Of a stretch of DNA of 64,000 nucleotides, positions 26,360-35,119 are shown piece by piece (position 1 is the first letter of the stretch; every line of letters starts with the position of its first letter). The DNA lies in NCBI GenBank assembly GCA_965228625.1, contig OZ245829.1:1-64000 (forward strand). Reading direction: 5' to 3'. The notes under the pieces are model-generated. The model was given only the letters and a program-made list of their open reading frames with translations, had not been told where the DNA came from and searched no databases. The position numbers were made by a program, and so were the translations under genes. The stretch comes from UBA2767 sp965228625. Lineage in GTDB: Bacteria > Pseudomonadota > Alphaproteobacteria > Rhizobiales > Methyloligellaceae.

Positions 26360-27064
26360 CTAAACCGAGGCGGTCAGCCCGCCGTCGACGCGGATGTTCT
26401 GGCCCGTGATGTAACTCGAGGCATCCGACACCAGGAACGCGATGGTTTCGGACAGCTCTCCGACTTCGGCATAGCGGCCCATGGGGATGCGCGCCACGCG
26501 GTCGTCCTTCTCCGGCAGGCTGTCGATGAAGCCCGGGAGCACGTTGTTCATGCGGATACCCTCGGCTGCGAACTTTGTGCTGAACAGCTTGGCGTAGGCG
26601 GCAAGGCCCGCGCGAAACACGGCTGAGGTCGGAAAGTCGGGATCGGGCTCGAACACGGCGAAGGTCGAGATGTTGACGATAGACCCGGACTTCTGCGCCT
26701 GCATCGCGGGCAGAACGAGCCGCGCCATCCGGATCACGTTCAGGAGGTAATAGTCCATGCCCAGATGCCAGTCCTCGTCGCTGATCTCCATGATCGGGCC
26801 CTTCGGACCGTGTCCGGTGCAGTTGACCACGCCGTCGATCCGACCGAAGCGCTCCCACGCGGCGGTGACGAAGTTCCGCAGATCGTCCGGTTTCAGGTTC
26901 GATCCGGTGAAGCCGAGACCGCCGAGTTCCTGTCCCAAAGCCTCACCCTTCCCCGACGACGACATCACGGCGACATCGTAGCCCGTGTCATGCAGTTTCC
27001 GCGCGGCATCGGCACCGATGCCGCTGCCTCCTCCAACAATCAGCGCAACCGGCTTGTCTGCCAT
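26360..27064 (-). CDS. SDR-family protein with altered catalytic Tyr/Lys
   Basis: 234 residues, a complete Rossmann SDR fold: GGGSGIG cofactor loop at 11-17, NCTG instead of NNAG near 85 and NISTF holding the catalytic Ser. At the place of the YxxxK pair the sequence is SAVFR (aligned S...R), so both the catalytic Tyr and Lys appear replaced, while downstream RMNNVLPGFIDSLPE keeps the fold. Such members may bind NAD(P) without classical dehydrogenase chemistry or use another acid. AGGAG precedes the ATG. It starts 24 bases after the FAD oxidoreductase gene, so the two are co-transcribed. Confidence 0.82.
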   Translation of the reverse strand: MADKPVALIVGGGSGIGADAARKLHDTGYDVAVMSSSGKGEALGQELGGLGFTGSNLKPDDLRNFVTAAWERFGRIDGVVNCTGHGPKGPIMEISDEDWHLGMDYYLLNVIRMARLVLPAMQAQKSGSIVNISTFAVFEPDPDFPTSAVFRAGLAAYAKLFSTKFAAEGIRMNNVLPGFIDSLPEKDDRVARIPMGRYAEVGELSETIAFLVSDASSYITGQNIRVDGGLTASV

Positions 27065-27088
27065 GTGTGCAACTCCTGTGGTCTTGTC

Positions 27089-28309
27089 CTAGATGACAGC
27101 CTTTTCTACGAACGGCCTGTTTTCCGCAATCCTCAAATAGCCGAACGGGGTCAGATCAAGAGACCGGTATTCGCCATAGGTGATGAACTCGGCGGTGCCG
27201 CGCCCCATGGCCGGCGATTGCTGCAGGCCGTGGCCGGAGAACCCGTTCACGAAAATGAAATTCTCGATCTTCGGATGGGGTCCCAGAATCGCGTTGTGAT
27301 CCAGTGTGTTGAAGGCGTAGTGCCCGATCCAGGAATTGGTGAGCTTGATGGCCTCGAACTGCGGCACGCGGTGCGCAATGACGGGCCACGCCTTTTCCTC
27401 CCAGATGCCGTGGTCTTCGACGAAATCCCCGTAGTCGACGGCATGGTCGTCGTCGGGAGGACATCCCGCAAGGTAGTAAATGCCGTCGCTCCGCATATGC
27501 ACCCCCGACGGGTCGATGGTGAGCGGCAGGTCCTGGTCGAGCGGCGTCTCGGCGGCAAAGATGAAGGTGTAGCGCTTGCGCGGCTCAACCGGAATCTTGA
27601 TGCCGGCCATACCCGCCGTGTGAGCCGCGCGCGGCCCCGATGCGTTCACGATGGTGCCGCAGGACACAACCTCCCCCGACTTGAGCGTGACGCTCTCCAC
27701 CCGCGTTTCTGGATCGTTGCACGTCATCGCGACGACTTCGTTACAGATGTATTCCGCGCCGTTTTCACGGGCCAGTCGCTTCCACCAGTCGAACAGGGTA
27801 TTGCCGTCGAAATAGCCTTCGTCGACCGGGTTGTGGCTCCCCGCGACGATGTCGTCGACATTGTAGAACGGATATTCCCGCTTGATGCCTTCGGCGGTCA
27901 TTATGCGCGTCGCGGCCCCGCACGCAGCCTGCACGGCTTGAGCTTCGCGAAGCGCCTCGGCAAAGACATCGGTGTCGGCCAAATACATGTAGCCGAAACT
28001 CTGGATGCCGATTTCAGGCACCCGCGGATCGTCTCCCAGATGCGCGCGAAAATTCTTCACATACTCGGCGCCAAACTGGGACACACGGATGTTGATCTCG
28101 TTGGAGAATTGCTGGCGGATGCAGCTATTGGTGTGGGATGTGGAGGCGAATTCGTAGGTGGGATCCCGCTCGACGACCAGGATCGAGCCGTCGAAATCCG
28201 GGTTGCTGGAGAGAAACCACGCAACCGACGAGCCGTAGATGGCGCCGCCGACGATGATCACGTCATAGCGCGCCTGTCCCGGCCTGTGTGGAAAGGTGGA
28301 TGGGGTCAT
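27089..28309 (-). CDS. FAD-dependent oxidoreductase (D-amino acid oxidase/sarcosine oxidase type)
   Basis: 406 residues, DAO superfamily. FAD-binding dinucleotide loop at 17-30 reads DVIIVGGAIYGSSVAW, with Ala at the second Gly of GxGxxG. A central substrate domain (about 150-320) is followed by the C-terminal FAD segment with NFIFVNGFSGHGLQQSPAMG, the GFSGHG being diagnostic. The family oxidises C-N bonds of secondary or tertiary amino acids. Followed at 24 bases by the SDR gene. Specific amine unknown. Confidence 0.88.
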   Translation of the reverse strand: MTPSTFPHRPGQARYDVIIVGGAIYGSSVAWFLSSNPDFDGSILVVERDPTYEFASTSHTNSCIRQQFSNEINIRVSQFGAEYVKNFRAHLGDDPRVPEIGIQSFGYMYLADTDVFAEALREAQAVQAACGAATRIMTAEGIKREYPFYNVDDIVAGSHNPVDEGYFDGNTLFDWWKRLARENGAEYICNEVVAMTCNDPETRVESVTLKSGEVVSCGTIVNASGPRAAHTAGMAGIKIPVEPRKRYTFIFAAETPLDQDLPLTIDPSGVHMRSDGIYYLAGCPPDDDHAVDYGDFVEDHGIWEEKAWPVIAHRVPQFEAIKLTNSWIGHYAFNTLDHNAILGPHPKIENFIFVNGFSGHGLQQSPAMGRGTAEFITYGEYRSLDLTPFGYLRIAENRPFVEKAVI

Positions 28310-28423
28310 CGAACCGCCCGGACTGTTGCCGGTTCATTATCCGACAAGCCGGGCGCCGGTTCCATGCCGTTTCGGTTTCGGCGGCCAATTGACCCCTTGA
28401 TGCTTCCGCGAGGAGCTCGGCAG

Positions 28424-31006
28424 CTACCAGGTGAGCTGCATGCCGGCCCGCCCGGCGATGACGCCGGACTCGCTGTAGTCCTGGAACTCGGACCAGCCCC
28501 AGCCAATGCCGGCATCGACGGCAAGCCGGTCGCCCTGCCCGAACACATTGTGGGCGACGACCCCGATGGCGCTGAGGCCGACCGCATTGGTATCGCCTTC
28601 GAAGCTGTCGAATCCGCCCCAGCCGAACCGGATGCCGAATTTCTCGCCCGTCGCCAGTTCCGGGGTCTCGATCGCGGTCGCGATGGCCACACCGGCCTGC
28701 ACGGTCGCCAGTCCGCGGAAGATTGCCCCCTGGTCGCTTGCCAGGTTGCCCGCCGAGTCTGTTGTTACCACCTGCGTGAGGCCGACCTGCCGCGACCGGC
28801 TCAGGCTCGATGTGATGCCGGGCGTCGTGTAGGTCTGGCGCGTGGTGCCGATCACCACCTGATTGTCGGTCGTTGTCGTGGCGCCGGTTCCGAATGCGGA
28901 CGAATTTGTATGGCTGGGGGCCACCGTCGCATTGTGGCCGAGTGCCGTGGAGCGGTTCGCGGCCGCGCTGGCGCCCTGGCCGTACGCGCCGGCGTCCTCA
29001 CCGGAGGCCAGCGCAAGCGGACCAATGGCAGTTGCGTTCGAGCCTATAGTCACGGCACCCGTGCCGACGGCGATGCCGTTCGCTGCCGTGGTTCCAACGG
29101 CCGCGCCGGTCCCCTGGGCGATTGAGCCTGTGGCGTTCGCCACCGCAAGGCTGCCGATGGCGAGGGAGTCTTCCCCATCGGCCTCGGCGGCCAAACCGAT
29201 GCCGACACCGCGTGCACCATCGGTGTCCGCGCCACTGCCGATGGCAATGCCGTTCGTCGCGCCGGCGTCGACCGTCGCCAGGTTCCCCTGTGCGATCGAG
29301 CCGATCGCGTTGGCATTTGCGACATTGCCCAGGGCCAGCGCGCCGAGCGCATCCGCGGTGGTGCCGTTTCCGACGGCAATCGCGCCGATGTCGTTCGCGT
29401 TGGTCAAGTTGCCGAGCGCGATCGATTGCAGTGCGACGGCATTGGCGTCATTTCCGACTGCAAGCGACTCAATGCCGTCGGCATCGGCACCAAGGCCAAT
29501 GCCGATGCCGCGCAGGCCGTCGGTGCTGACCGCACGGCCGATGGCAATGGCATCAGCGGCAACTGCGTCCGAGACCTGTCCGATGGCAATGCCGCCCGAG
29601 GCCTGCACATTGGCCTCCGTCCCGAGCGCGACCGCATTGTCGATGCCGTCCAGGATGTCGATGTTCCGGCCGACGGCGGTGACATTGTCGGAGCCAACGG
29701 CATTGACGCCGCCTATGGTGGTGTTCTCGCCAATGGCCACACCATTGTCGGACAGCGACGTGATTTCGGTATTGGCACCGAAGCCCGCGCCGTTTGCGGC
29801 GCTGACGGTCGCATTGTTGCCGACCGCCGTGTCGGTGGTTTCCAGTGCGCGCGACGAGGTACCGACCGCGACACCGGCATCGCCCGCCTGCCCGGCCGCA
29901 TTGCCGATCGAGACACCGGTGGTCGTCGTCGCGCCGAGACCGGCGGAGACACCGGTCGTGGCCGACGAATTGGCGCCGAGCGCGGTGCCGCCCAAGCCGG
30001 TTGCGTCCGCGCCGTTGCCAAGCGCCGTGGCGTTGACTTCCGTTGCGGATGAATTGGCGCCGATCGCCGTGGCGCCGACACCGACCGAGTTCGCGCCGGT
30101 GCCAAGTGCGGTCCCATTCGCGTCAGAGGCATTGGCGCCATTGCCGATGGCGATTGCATCGACATCGCCGGTCACGGCTTCATCGCTGTTCGGGTCGCCC
30201 GCGCCCGACAGCGCGCCGCCGCCGAGGGTTATACCGTCCGAGAAGGTTTCCAGATTGGTGTCACCGAGAAAGATCGAGCCCCCGTCGGCGGAAATGCCTT
30301 GCGTCGCGGTGATCGTGCTCGAAGTGACGTTGCCGGTGAGCGCGAGGTCGCCGACCAGGCCGATGTCGCCCTGGAAATAGGAATCCCCGGTGACGTTCAC
30401 GCCGCCATCCTCGACAAGGACAGTTCCGGTGAAGGTCTCGTTACACTGCGGACGCGCGGATACCGCGACTTCCAGGTCGAGCTGATCCTGCGTTATGGCG
30501 GCTGCATCAATCTGTTCCTGCAAGGCGTTGGCGTTGTTCGTAAGAGCAGTTTGTTGCTGACCGATCGCTGTCGCTTGAGCGGTGATTTCCGCAATGGTTG
30601 CCGCCATGGAGATGCCGGCGGCAATCGGATCAGCGGATTCAAGGCTCACGGCGGTGGCTGCAAAGCCTACCGCTTGCGCGGTAACAGCGGCCGCCTCGGA
30701 GTTGAGAGCACTTTCCTGGGCATTGAAGGCGGACTGAGAATCGCTCAAGCCTTGGATGTTTGCCGTGAGCGCCGACTGCGCAAGACCCTGCAGCGCCTCA
30801 GTGTATTGCTGCTGGCAACCGCTCAGATCGCTGGCGTCCAGTTGCGGCTGATCGGTAATGACCGGTAGCGGGATCGGAGGTGTCGGAGCGGGATTTGAGG
30901 TATTTGGACCTTGCGACCATGCTGGTGCAGCGATGATCATTGGAAGGACGGCAAACATCGCCGCGCGCCGCAACGCGCGGAGATTCAACGAGGGGGTGTA
31001 CAACAT
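28424..31006 (-). CDS. YadA-like trimeric autotransporter adhesin
   Basis: 860 residues. Signal peptide (1-31). An Ala/Gln-rich helical region (about 65-185) bounded by Cys64 and Cys188 comes next, then a short beta segment, then a very long head of roughly thirty 14-residue units of the type A-x-A-x-G-x-x-A/T-x-A (about 282-735), the left-handed parallel beta-roll of YadA heads. A short neck/stalk leads to a C-terminal four-strand beta-barrel anchor (about 775-860) ending in aromatic LTW, as for BAM substrates. Three chains would form the pore and display the head outside. Target unknown. The start lacks a strong Shine-Dalgarno. Confidence 0.88.
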   Translation of the reverse strand: MLYTPSLNLRALRRAAMFAVLPMIIAAPAWSQGPNTSNPAPTPPIPLPVITDQPQLDASDLSGCQQQYTEALQGLAQSALTANIQGLSDSQSAFNAQESALNSEAAAVTAQAVGFAATAVSLESADPIAAGISMAATIAEITAQATAIGQQQTALTNNANALQEQIDAAAITQDQLDLEVAVSARPQCNETFTGTVLVEDGGVNVTGDSYFQGDIGLVGDLALTGNVTSSTITATQGISADGGSIFLGDTNLETFSDGITLGGGALSGAGDPNSDEAVTGDVDAIAIGNGANASDANGTALGTGANSVGVGATAIGANSSATEVNATALGNGADATGLGGTALGANSSATTGVSAGLGATTTTGVSIGNAAGQAGDAGVAVGTSSRALETTDTAVGNNATVSAANGAGFGANTEITSLSDNGVAIGENTTIGGVNAVGSDNVTAVGRNIDILDGIDNAVALGTEANVQASGGIAIGQVSDAVAADAIAIGRAVSTDGLRGIGIGLGADADGIESLAVGNDANAVALQSIALGNLTNANDIGAIAVGNGTTADALGALALGNVANANAIGSIAQGNLATVDAGATNGIAIGSGADTDGARGVGIGLAAEADGEDSLAIGSLAVANATGSIAQGTGAAVGTTAANGIAVGTGAVTIGSNATAIGPLALASGEDAGAYGQGASAAANRSTALGHNATVAPSHTNSSAFGTGATTTTDNQVVIGTTRQTYTTPGITSSLSRSRQVGLTQVVTTDSAGNLASDQGAIFRGLATVQAGVAIATAIETPELATGEKFGIRFGWGGFDSFEGDTNAVGLSAIGVVAHNVFGQGDRLAVDAGIGWGWSEFQDYSESGVIAGRAGMQLTW

Positions 31007-31530
31007 AACGTGACTCGATACTGGCTACTCAACGCAAGATTGGTCTGCGCAGCACCGAACTGAGCGCGGTTACCCCAAAACCGCGCGCGATCCGCGAAAT
31101 CTCCCCCTGGCGAAGTGTCTTGTTCTTCTTTGTGTCTGCCACATCGCCCCGCCAAGGGGCCCAAAAGAGCTTTGAAGAAATCCCGTTTCTTCAGGCTGGT
31201 CCGCGCAGTGACAACTCAGCGTAGTATGCCGACGCAGTGTGTCATGCAGAAAACCGCAGGGCGTGGTTCAGTTTTTTTGCGAGGGTGGCCGTATCGACAC
31301 AGTACTATTACGCGAACTCAGCCTGAAGCTCCCGCGAAGATTGAATCTTCATGTGTGTATTTGGGCGCCTTGCCTTCCCGGTGCAGTTTTGAGCCGATGC
31401 ATCCAGCCCACGGTTTTGTCCTTGTTTATCAAGGTGTGGAGCGTGCCAAATACAGCTTATGGGTGAAGAAAGAACTGGCAGTCGCCGCCGCGCAGGATAT
31501 TGTTCAAGGTCGTCCATGTGGGGGTTTTGT
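31007..31530. other. Intergenic region upstream of the adhesin
   Basis: 524 bases between divergent genes, with lower GC than its surroundings. No supported gene. Two short perfect inverted repeats are present: GAAGAT-TGA-ATCTTC at 31336-31350 and CCTTG-TTTAT-CAAGG at about 31422-31436; either could be a regulator site or a small RNA hairpin. A T-rich run occurs at about 31272-31278. The region must contain promoters for the adhesin and for the gene at 31531. Confidence 0.45.
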
Positions 31531-31992
31531 ATGCGTCGCGGCTTCATATTTCTGTCACTCGTGTTGAGCGCAATCCTGTGCGGTTCGGGCATGGCTCACG
31601 CCCAGTCGGCACCCAAGATGCCGGACGCTAACGGTGTCATGATCCTCGTGCGCACGACCCTGATCGCGCTCGATCAGGCGAACCGGACCGGCAATTACAC
31701 CGTCCTGCGCGATCTCGGCGCACCGGGATTCCGGCAGGCCAACTCGGCGGCAAAACTCGCCGCCATCTTTGCGAAGCTGCGGGGACAAAAGCTTGATCTT
31801 GGGCCGGTCGCCGTCGTTGCTCCGATCTTCACCCAAAGACCGGCGCTCGGCGAACAAGGCATGCTGCGGGCGACCGGGTACTTTCCGACGCGGCCGCTGC
31901 GCGTGAACTTCGATCTTGCATATCAGTGGATCGGCGACCGCTGGCAGCTTTTTGGGATTGCGGCGTCAGCCAACCCGGCACAGACGCGCTGA
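31531..31992 (+). CDS. Small exported hypothetical protein
   Basis: 153 residues from ATG 31531, chosen because GGGGG lies eight bases before it and a signal peptide begins at this Met (hydrophobic 5-19, AHAQ cleavage). The mature part (about 128 residues) is predicted alpha then beta: helices around VRTTLIALDQANRTGNYTVLRDLGAPGFRQ and strands in the second half ending with VNFDLAYQWIGDRWQLFGIAAS. It resembles an NTF2-like cone fold used by exported lipid- or ligand-binding domains, but I do not recognise a named family. Confidence 0.68.
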   Translation: MRRGFIFLSLVLSAILCGSGMAHAQSAPKMPDANGVMILVRTTLIALDQANRTGNYTVLRDLGAPGFRQANSAAKLAAIFAKLRGQKLDLGPVAVVAPIFTQRPALGEQGMLRATGYFPTRPLRVNFDLAYQWIGDRWQLFGIAASANPAQTR

Positions 31993-32056
31993 ATGCAACG
32001 CGCGACATATTCGGGCCTTCCAACGCCGGCAGGTCTGCTTCCGCTTGTCCGTGACG

Positions 32057-32806
32057 TCAGTCTTTGCTGATCCATTCTTTGGCGTCGTCAATCTCGGCGT
32101 TGTGGAACACCTGCACCGTCGCCGGCATCAGCGGGGCGAAGACCTTGACCGAGGTGCGTATCCAGTCGACGTCGGAGACGACGGCGATCTTTGAAAAATC
32201 CGAAAAATGGGAGAGGCCGAAACGGGCGTCGTCCCACATCGCCCCGGCGGAGAAACTCTCGAACCCCTCGCCGATCCAGTAGAGCAGCTTGATCTTCTTG
32301 TGGGTCTTGATCTTCTCCTGAGCGAGCGGGATCAGCGTCTCTTCGTAGTCCTCACGGGTGATGTCGCCTTCGGCGCGGAATGCGATGACGTCGTCGGGAT
32401 AGCCATCCAGAATCTCGAAGCGGCCCGAGCGCGGGTCTTGCGTTGCGGCCCAGCTCTCTGCGTCCTTCAGTCCGTCCGCCCCGAACGTGCGGACCTTTGC
32501 GCTGACGAAGTGCTCAATCAGATGCGGCGCGCCGGAGAGGAACGGACTGTCGCTGACGACGGCCACCTTCTCAATGTGTTTCTCATGATCGCGAATGAAC
32601 TCGAAGTGGGACGTGAAGGCCTTGAAATCGGTCCACCCCGGAAAATGGTCGGCGACGATGACCAGCCCGCGCAGCGCGTCATGGTCCTTCAGATAACCGT
32701 CGACGGTCTCTCTGAGTTTCTTGAAATCATCTTCCGTCAGGCCGGTCATCGACTCGGGCCGAACAACTGCAATCCCATCGGCCTCATTCAGGTCAACCTT
32801 GATCAT
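32057..32806 (-). CDS. Tandem SpoIIAA/STAS-like domain protein
   Basis: 249 residues made of two copies of a roughly 120-residue STAS-like (SpoIIAA-like, CRAL-TRIO-like) domain: copy 1 contains LRGLVIVADHFPGWTDFKAF and IEKVAVVSDSPFL, copy 2 IKLLYWIGEGFESFSAGAMWDD and FSKIAVVSDVDW. Single-domain versions are common in proteobacteria; tandem ones are fewer. Small-molecule or lipid binding is likely; no catalytic residues seen. GAGGAG seven bases before the ATG. It lies after the tct system 2 terminator, so it is transcribed separately. Confidence 0.8.
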   Translation of the reverse strand: MIKVDLNEADGIAVVRPESMTGLTEDDFKKLRETVDGYLKDHDALRGLVIVADHFPGWTDFKAFTSHFEFIRDHEKHIEKVAVVSDSPFLSGAPHLIEHFVSAKVRTFGADGLKDAESWAATQDPRSGRFEILDGYPDDVIAFRAEGDITREDYEETLIPLAQEKIKTHKKIKLLYWIGEGFESFSAGAMWDDARFGLSHFSDFSKIAVVSDVDWIRTSVKVFAPLMPATVQVFHNAEIDDAKEWISKD

Positions 32807-32908
32807 CGTTTCTCTCCTCGGGGGTGCGTGCCGCTTCGACTGATGCGTGCAGGATATGCTTCGTCACGTCATCAGGATAGCAGTCTATTTTGTCGTCTGG
32901 ATGCCGGC

Positions 32909-32944
32909 AAAAGAAAGAGCCGAACGGCATGAACGCCGTTCGGC
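32909..32944 (-). terminator. Rho-independent terminator of the second tctCBA operon
   Basis: Perfect 10-bp inverted repeat (GCCGAACGGC / GCCGTTCGGC, 32919-32944) with a six-base loop, followed on the minus strand by the T-rich tail TCTTTCTTTT. It lies 58 bases past the tctA stop codon at 33002 and before the STAS-like gene. Confidence 0.92.
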
Positions 32945-33001
32945 CCCAGGAGGGAGGAAAGTCTTTGTGTTCGAGGTCGGTGCCGGACGCCGACGCGGGC
33001 T

Positions 33002-34519
33002 CTATTCCTGGATGAGGTCGGGCGCGGCAACCGATTTCGCACTCCGCCGCCGGAGCTGACTGAAGCCGATCACAGCGGTCAGCACCACCAGAATGCCTGC
33101 AGCAATCGGCCGCTGAACGAACGCCCAGAGCCAGTCGCCGCCGAAGAGCTGGAACATCCGGATCAGTTCGTTGTCGGCGATGGATGCGAGGATGACACCC
33201 ATGACGACGGCCGCCGGCGAGTAGCCGCACCGTTTGAGAATGAACCCGAACGCGCCGCATCCCAGCATGAGATAGACATCGAACTCCGCGTTGCGCGGCC
33301 CGAAGGCGCCGAGGATGGCGAACACCATGAGGACGGGGATGAGGATGCGCGTCGGGACCGCAAGCGCCCCCGACAGGCCGTACCCCGCGCCGACAGCCGC
33401 CACGACCATGAACACTTGCGAGATAATCGCCGCCATGATCAGCCCGTAAACGAGCGGTGTCTGTTCCGCCACGAACTGCGGCCCGGCCTGCAGGCCCTGC
33501 ATCGTCAGCGCGCCGAGCAGGACGGCCGTCGTGACGCTTCCCGGTACGCCGAGAACGAGCGTCGTCATCAGCGCGCCGCCGGAGCAGGCATTGTTTGCGC
33601 TTTCCGATGCAACGATCCCTTCCGGATTGCCCTCCCCGAATGTTTCGGGCTTTTTCGATGATCGGCGCGCCATGGTGTAGGACCCGAACGCCGCCAGCGT
33701 TGCCCCGGCGGCCGGGATCAGGCCGACGCCGATGCCGATAATCGCGGATCGGAACAACGTGACCAGGCGCCGAAACGGCACGGCGAAGCCCTTGAGGATG
33801 CCTTTAAGGTTGCGCTGCCCTTTGACCTTCGCGTCGACGACATATTCCCGCGTCGCGAGCTCCATCAGCTCGGACACCACGAACATGCCGATCAGCACCG
33901 GCAGAACCTGGACGCCTTCCGCGAGATAGGGATAGCCGTAGGTCGCGCGCCACTCGCCGGTCGGTACCACGCCGATCGTTCCCATCAGCAGGCCGAAGGC
34001 GCCGGAGGCGAAGATCTTGGCGGGCGAACCCTTGCCGACGGCACCCAGCACGGCGACGCCGGCGATGGCGATGAGGAAAAGCTCCGGCGCGCCGAACTTC
34101 AAGGCGATGGCGGCAACTCCGGCGATGCCGACGAGCATCAGCAGGTAGGACAGGATGCCGCCGGTCGCGGAGGAGAGGATCGCGGCGCCCAGCGCTTCGC
34201 TGCCCTTACCCTTCTGGGTCATCGGATAACCGTCGAAGGCGGTTGCCGAGTTTTCGGGCGCGCCCGGCGTGTTGAGCAGGATCGCCGTGATAGCGCCGCC
34301 ATAGGTTACCGCCACATAGATCGATGTCAGAAAAATCATGCTGTTGAGCGGCGACATGGTGAATGTGAGCGGCAGCAGGACAGCGACCGCCATGCCCGAC
34401 GACAGGCCCGGCATAGCGCCGACGACGATACCGAGACACGTGCCGAGCAACATCAACGCGATCGGCGTAATGCCGATGGCGCCCTCAAGGCCGATCTGGA
34501 TGTTCGTCAGGAGTTCCAT
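33002..34519 (-). CDS. tctA: TTT transporter large membrane subunit TctA (system 2)
   Basis: 505 residues, about 12 helices, same family as the system 1 protein but clearly divergent. Hallmarks: GAMPGLSSGMAVAVLLPLTF near residue 36, LNTPGAPENSATAFDGYPM and GLIPAAGATLAAFGSYTMARR, plus LGVPGSVTTAVLLGALTM. The first Gly-rich repeat differs from the citrate-type TctA, suggesting another carboxylate. Last gene of its operon, ended by a strong terminator. Confidence 0.94.
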   Translation of the reverse strand: MELLTNIQIGLEGAIGITPIALMLLGTCLGIVVGAMPGLSSGMAVAVLLPLTFTMSPLNSMIFLTSIYVAVTYGGAITAILLNTPGAPENSATAFDGYPMTQKGKGSEALGAAILSSATGGILSYLLMLVGIAGVAAIALKFGAPELFLIAIAGVAVLGAVGKGSPAKIFASGAFGLLMGTIGVVPTGEWRATYGYPYLAEGVQVLPVLIGMFVVSELMELATREYVVDAKVKGQRNLKGILKGFAVPFRRLVTLFRSAIIGIGVGLIPAAGATLAAFGSYTMARRSSKKPETFGEGNPEGIVASESANNACSGGALMTTLVLGVPGSVTTAVLLGALTMQGLQAGPQFVAEQTPLVYGLIMAAIISQVFMVVAAVGAGYGLSGALAVPTRILIPVLMVFAILGAFGPRNAEFDVYLMLGCGAFGFILKRCGYSPAAVVMGVILASIADNELIRMFQLFGGDWLWAFVQRPIAAGILVVLTAVIGFSQLRRRSAKSVAAPDLIQE

Positions 34520-34537
34520 GATCCCGATGCGCCAGCG

Positions 34538-35050
34538 CTACAGCCAGTGCCCGGGCAACCAGGGCGCGTCCGGCAGCCGCAGATAAAGCATGGTCTTGAA
34601 CAGATAGGTCAGACCGATCGCGAGCACGACGGGAATTGCGAAAAGGCGCAGCGGGCGGCGCTCGCCGAGAATTGCAAGCAACGCCAGCGCGTAGAGGAAG
34701 ATCGCGAGGGCTGCGCCGACATACGACCAGACCAAGACGAGTACCGCGGCGAGGAGAACGATCGACCAGCGTCTGATGTCCATGGCGCTATGGACCTCCG
34801 GCGTCTCCTTTGCCGGGCCCTCTGTCTCTTCAGCCGATACGGGGCTTGCGAAACGGATCCAGACCACGCGGCCGACAATCGCCGAAAGGAGTGCCAGTAG
34901 CACCACCGTCAGCGCCAGCGGGAAGGCCTTGGCTTCCGGCGAGACGCTGTAGGCGTCGTTCCAATAGAAGGCGGTGCAAGCCAGCATGATCGCCGGCACG
35001 ACGAGTTCACGGCCAATCGGAGTTTGATCCTTGGTGATGCGCATTTTCAT
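34538..35050 (-). CDS. tctB: TTT transporter small membrane subunit TctB (system 2)
   Basis: 170 residues with four helices (about 15-32, 40-62, 96-130 split in two, 138-155). TctB is poorly conserved but size, topology and position between tctC and tctA identify it. AGGA four bases before the ATG. 18 bases to tctA. Confidence 0.88.
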   Translation of the reverse strand: MKMRITKDQTPIGRELVVPAIMLACTAFYWNDAYSVSPEAKAFPLALTVVLLALLSAIVGRVVWIRFASPVSAEETEGPAKETPEVHSAMDIRRWSIVLLAAVLVLVWSYVGAALAIFLYALALLAILGERRPLRLFAIPVVLAIGLTYLFKTMLYLRLPDAPWLPGHWL

Positions 35051-35119
35051 GGTTTCCTGTCCACAGTGATGCGGACGGCATGCCTGCCGCCCGCACCGGT
35101 TTCTGCATCTGCAGGTCCG

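Noticed and set aside
26765..29125. 786-codon plus-strand frame
   Set aside because: It runs antisense through three well-supported genes (SDR, FAD oxidoreductase, adhesin end) and shows no domain; open only because of high GC.
28900..30200. Regularly spaced repeats that might suggest a CRISPR array
   Set aside because: The period is 42 bases in frame with a coding sequence and the units are degenerate; they encode the beta-roll of the adhesin.
28863..30380. 505-codon plus-strand frame rich in Ala/Pro
   Set aside because: It is the complement of the adhesin's repetitive head, whose codon pattern keeps the opposite strand open.
31115..31567. 150-codon plus-strand frame upstream of the small exported protein
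   Set aside because: Cys/Ser/Arg-rich composition unlike the neighbours, and it overlaps the better-supported start at 31531 in another frame.
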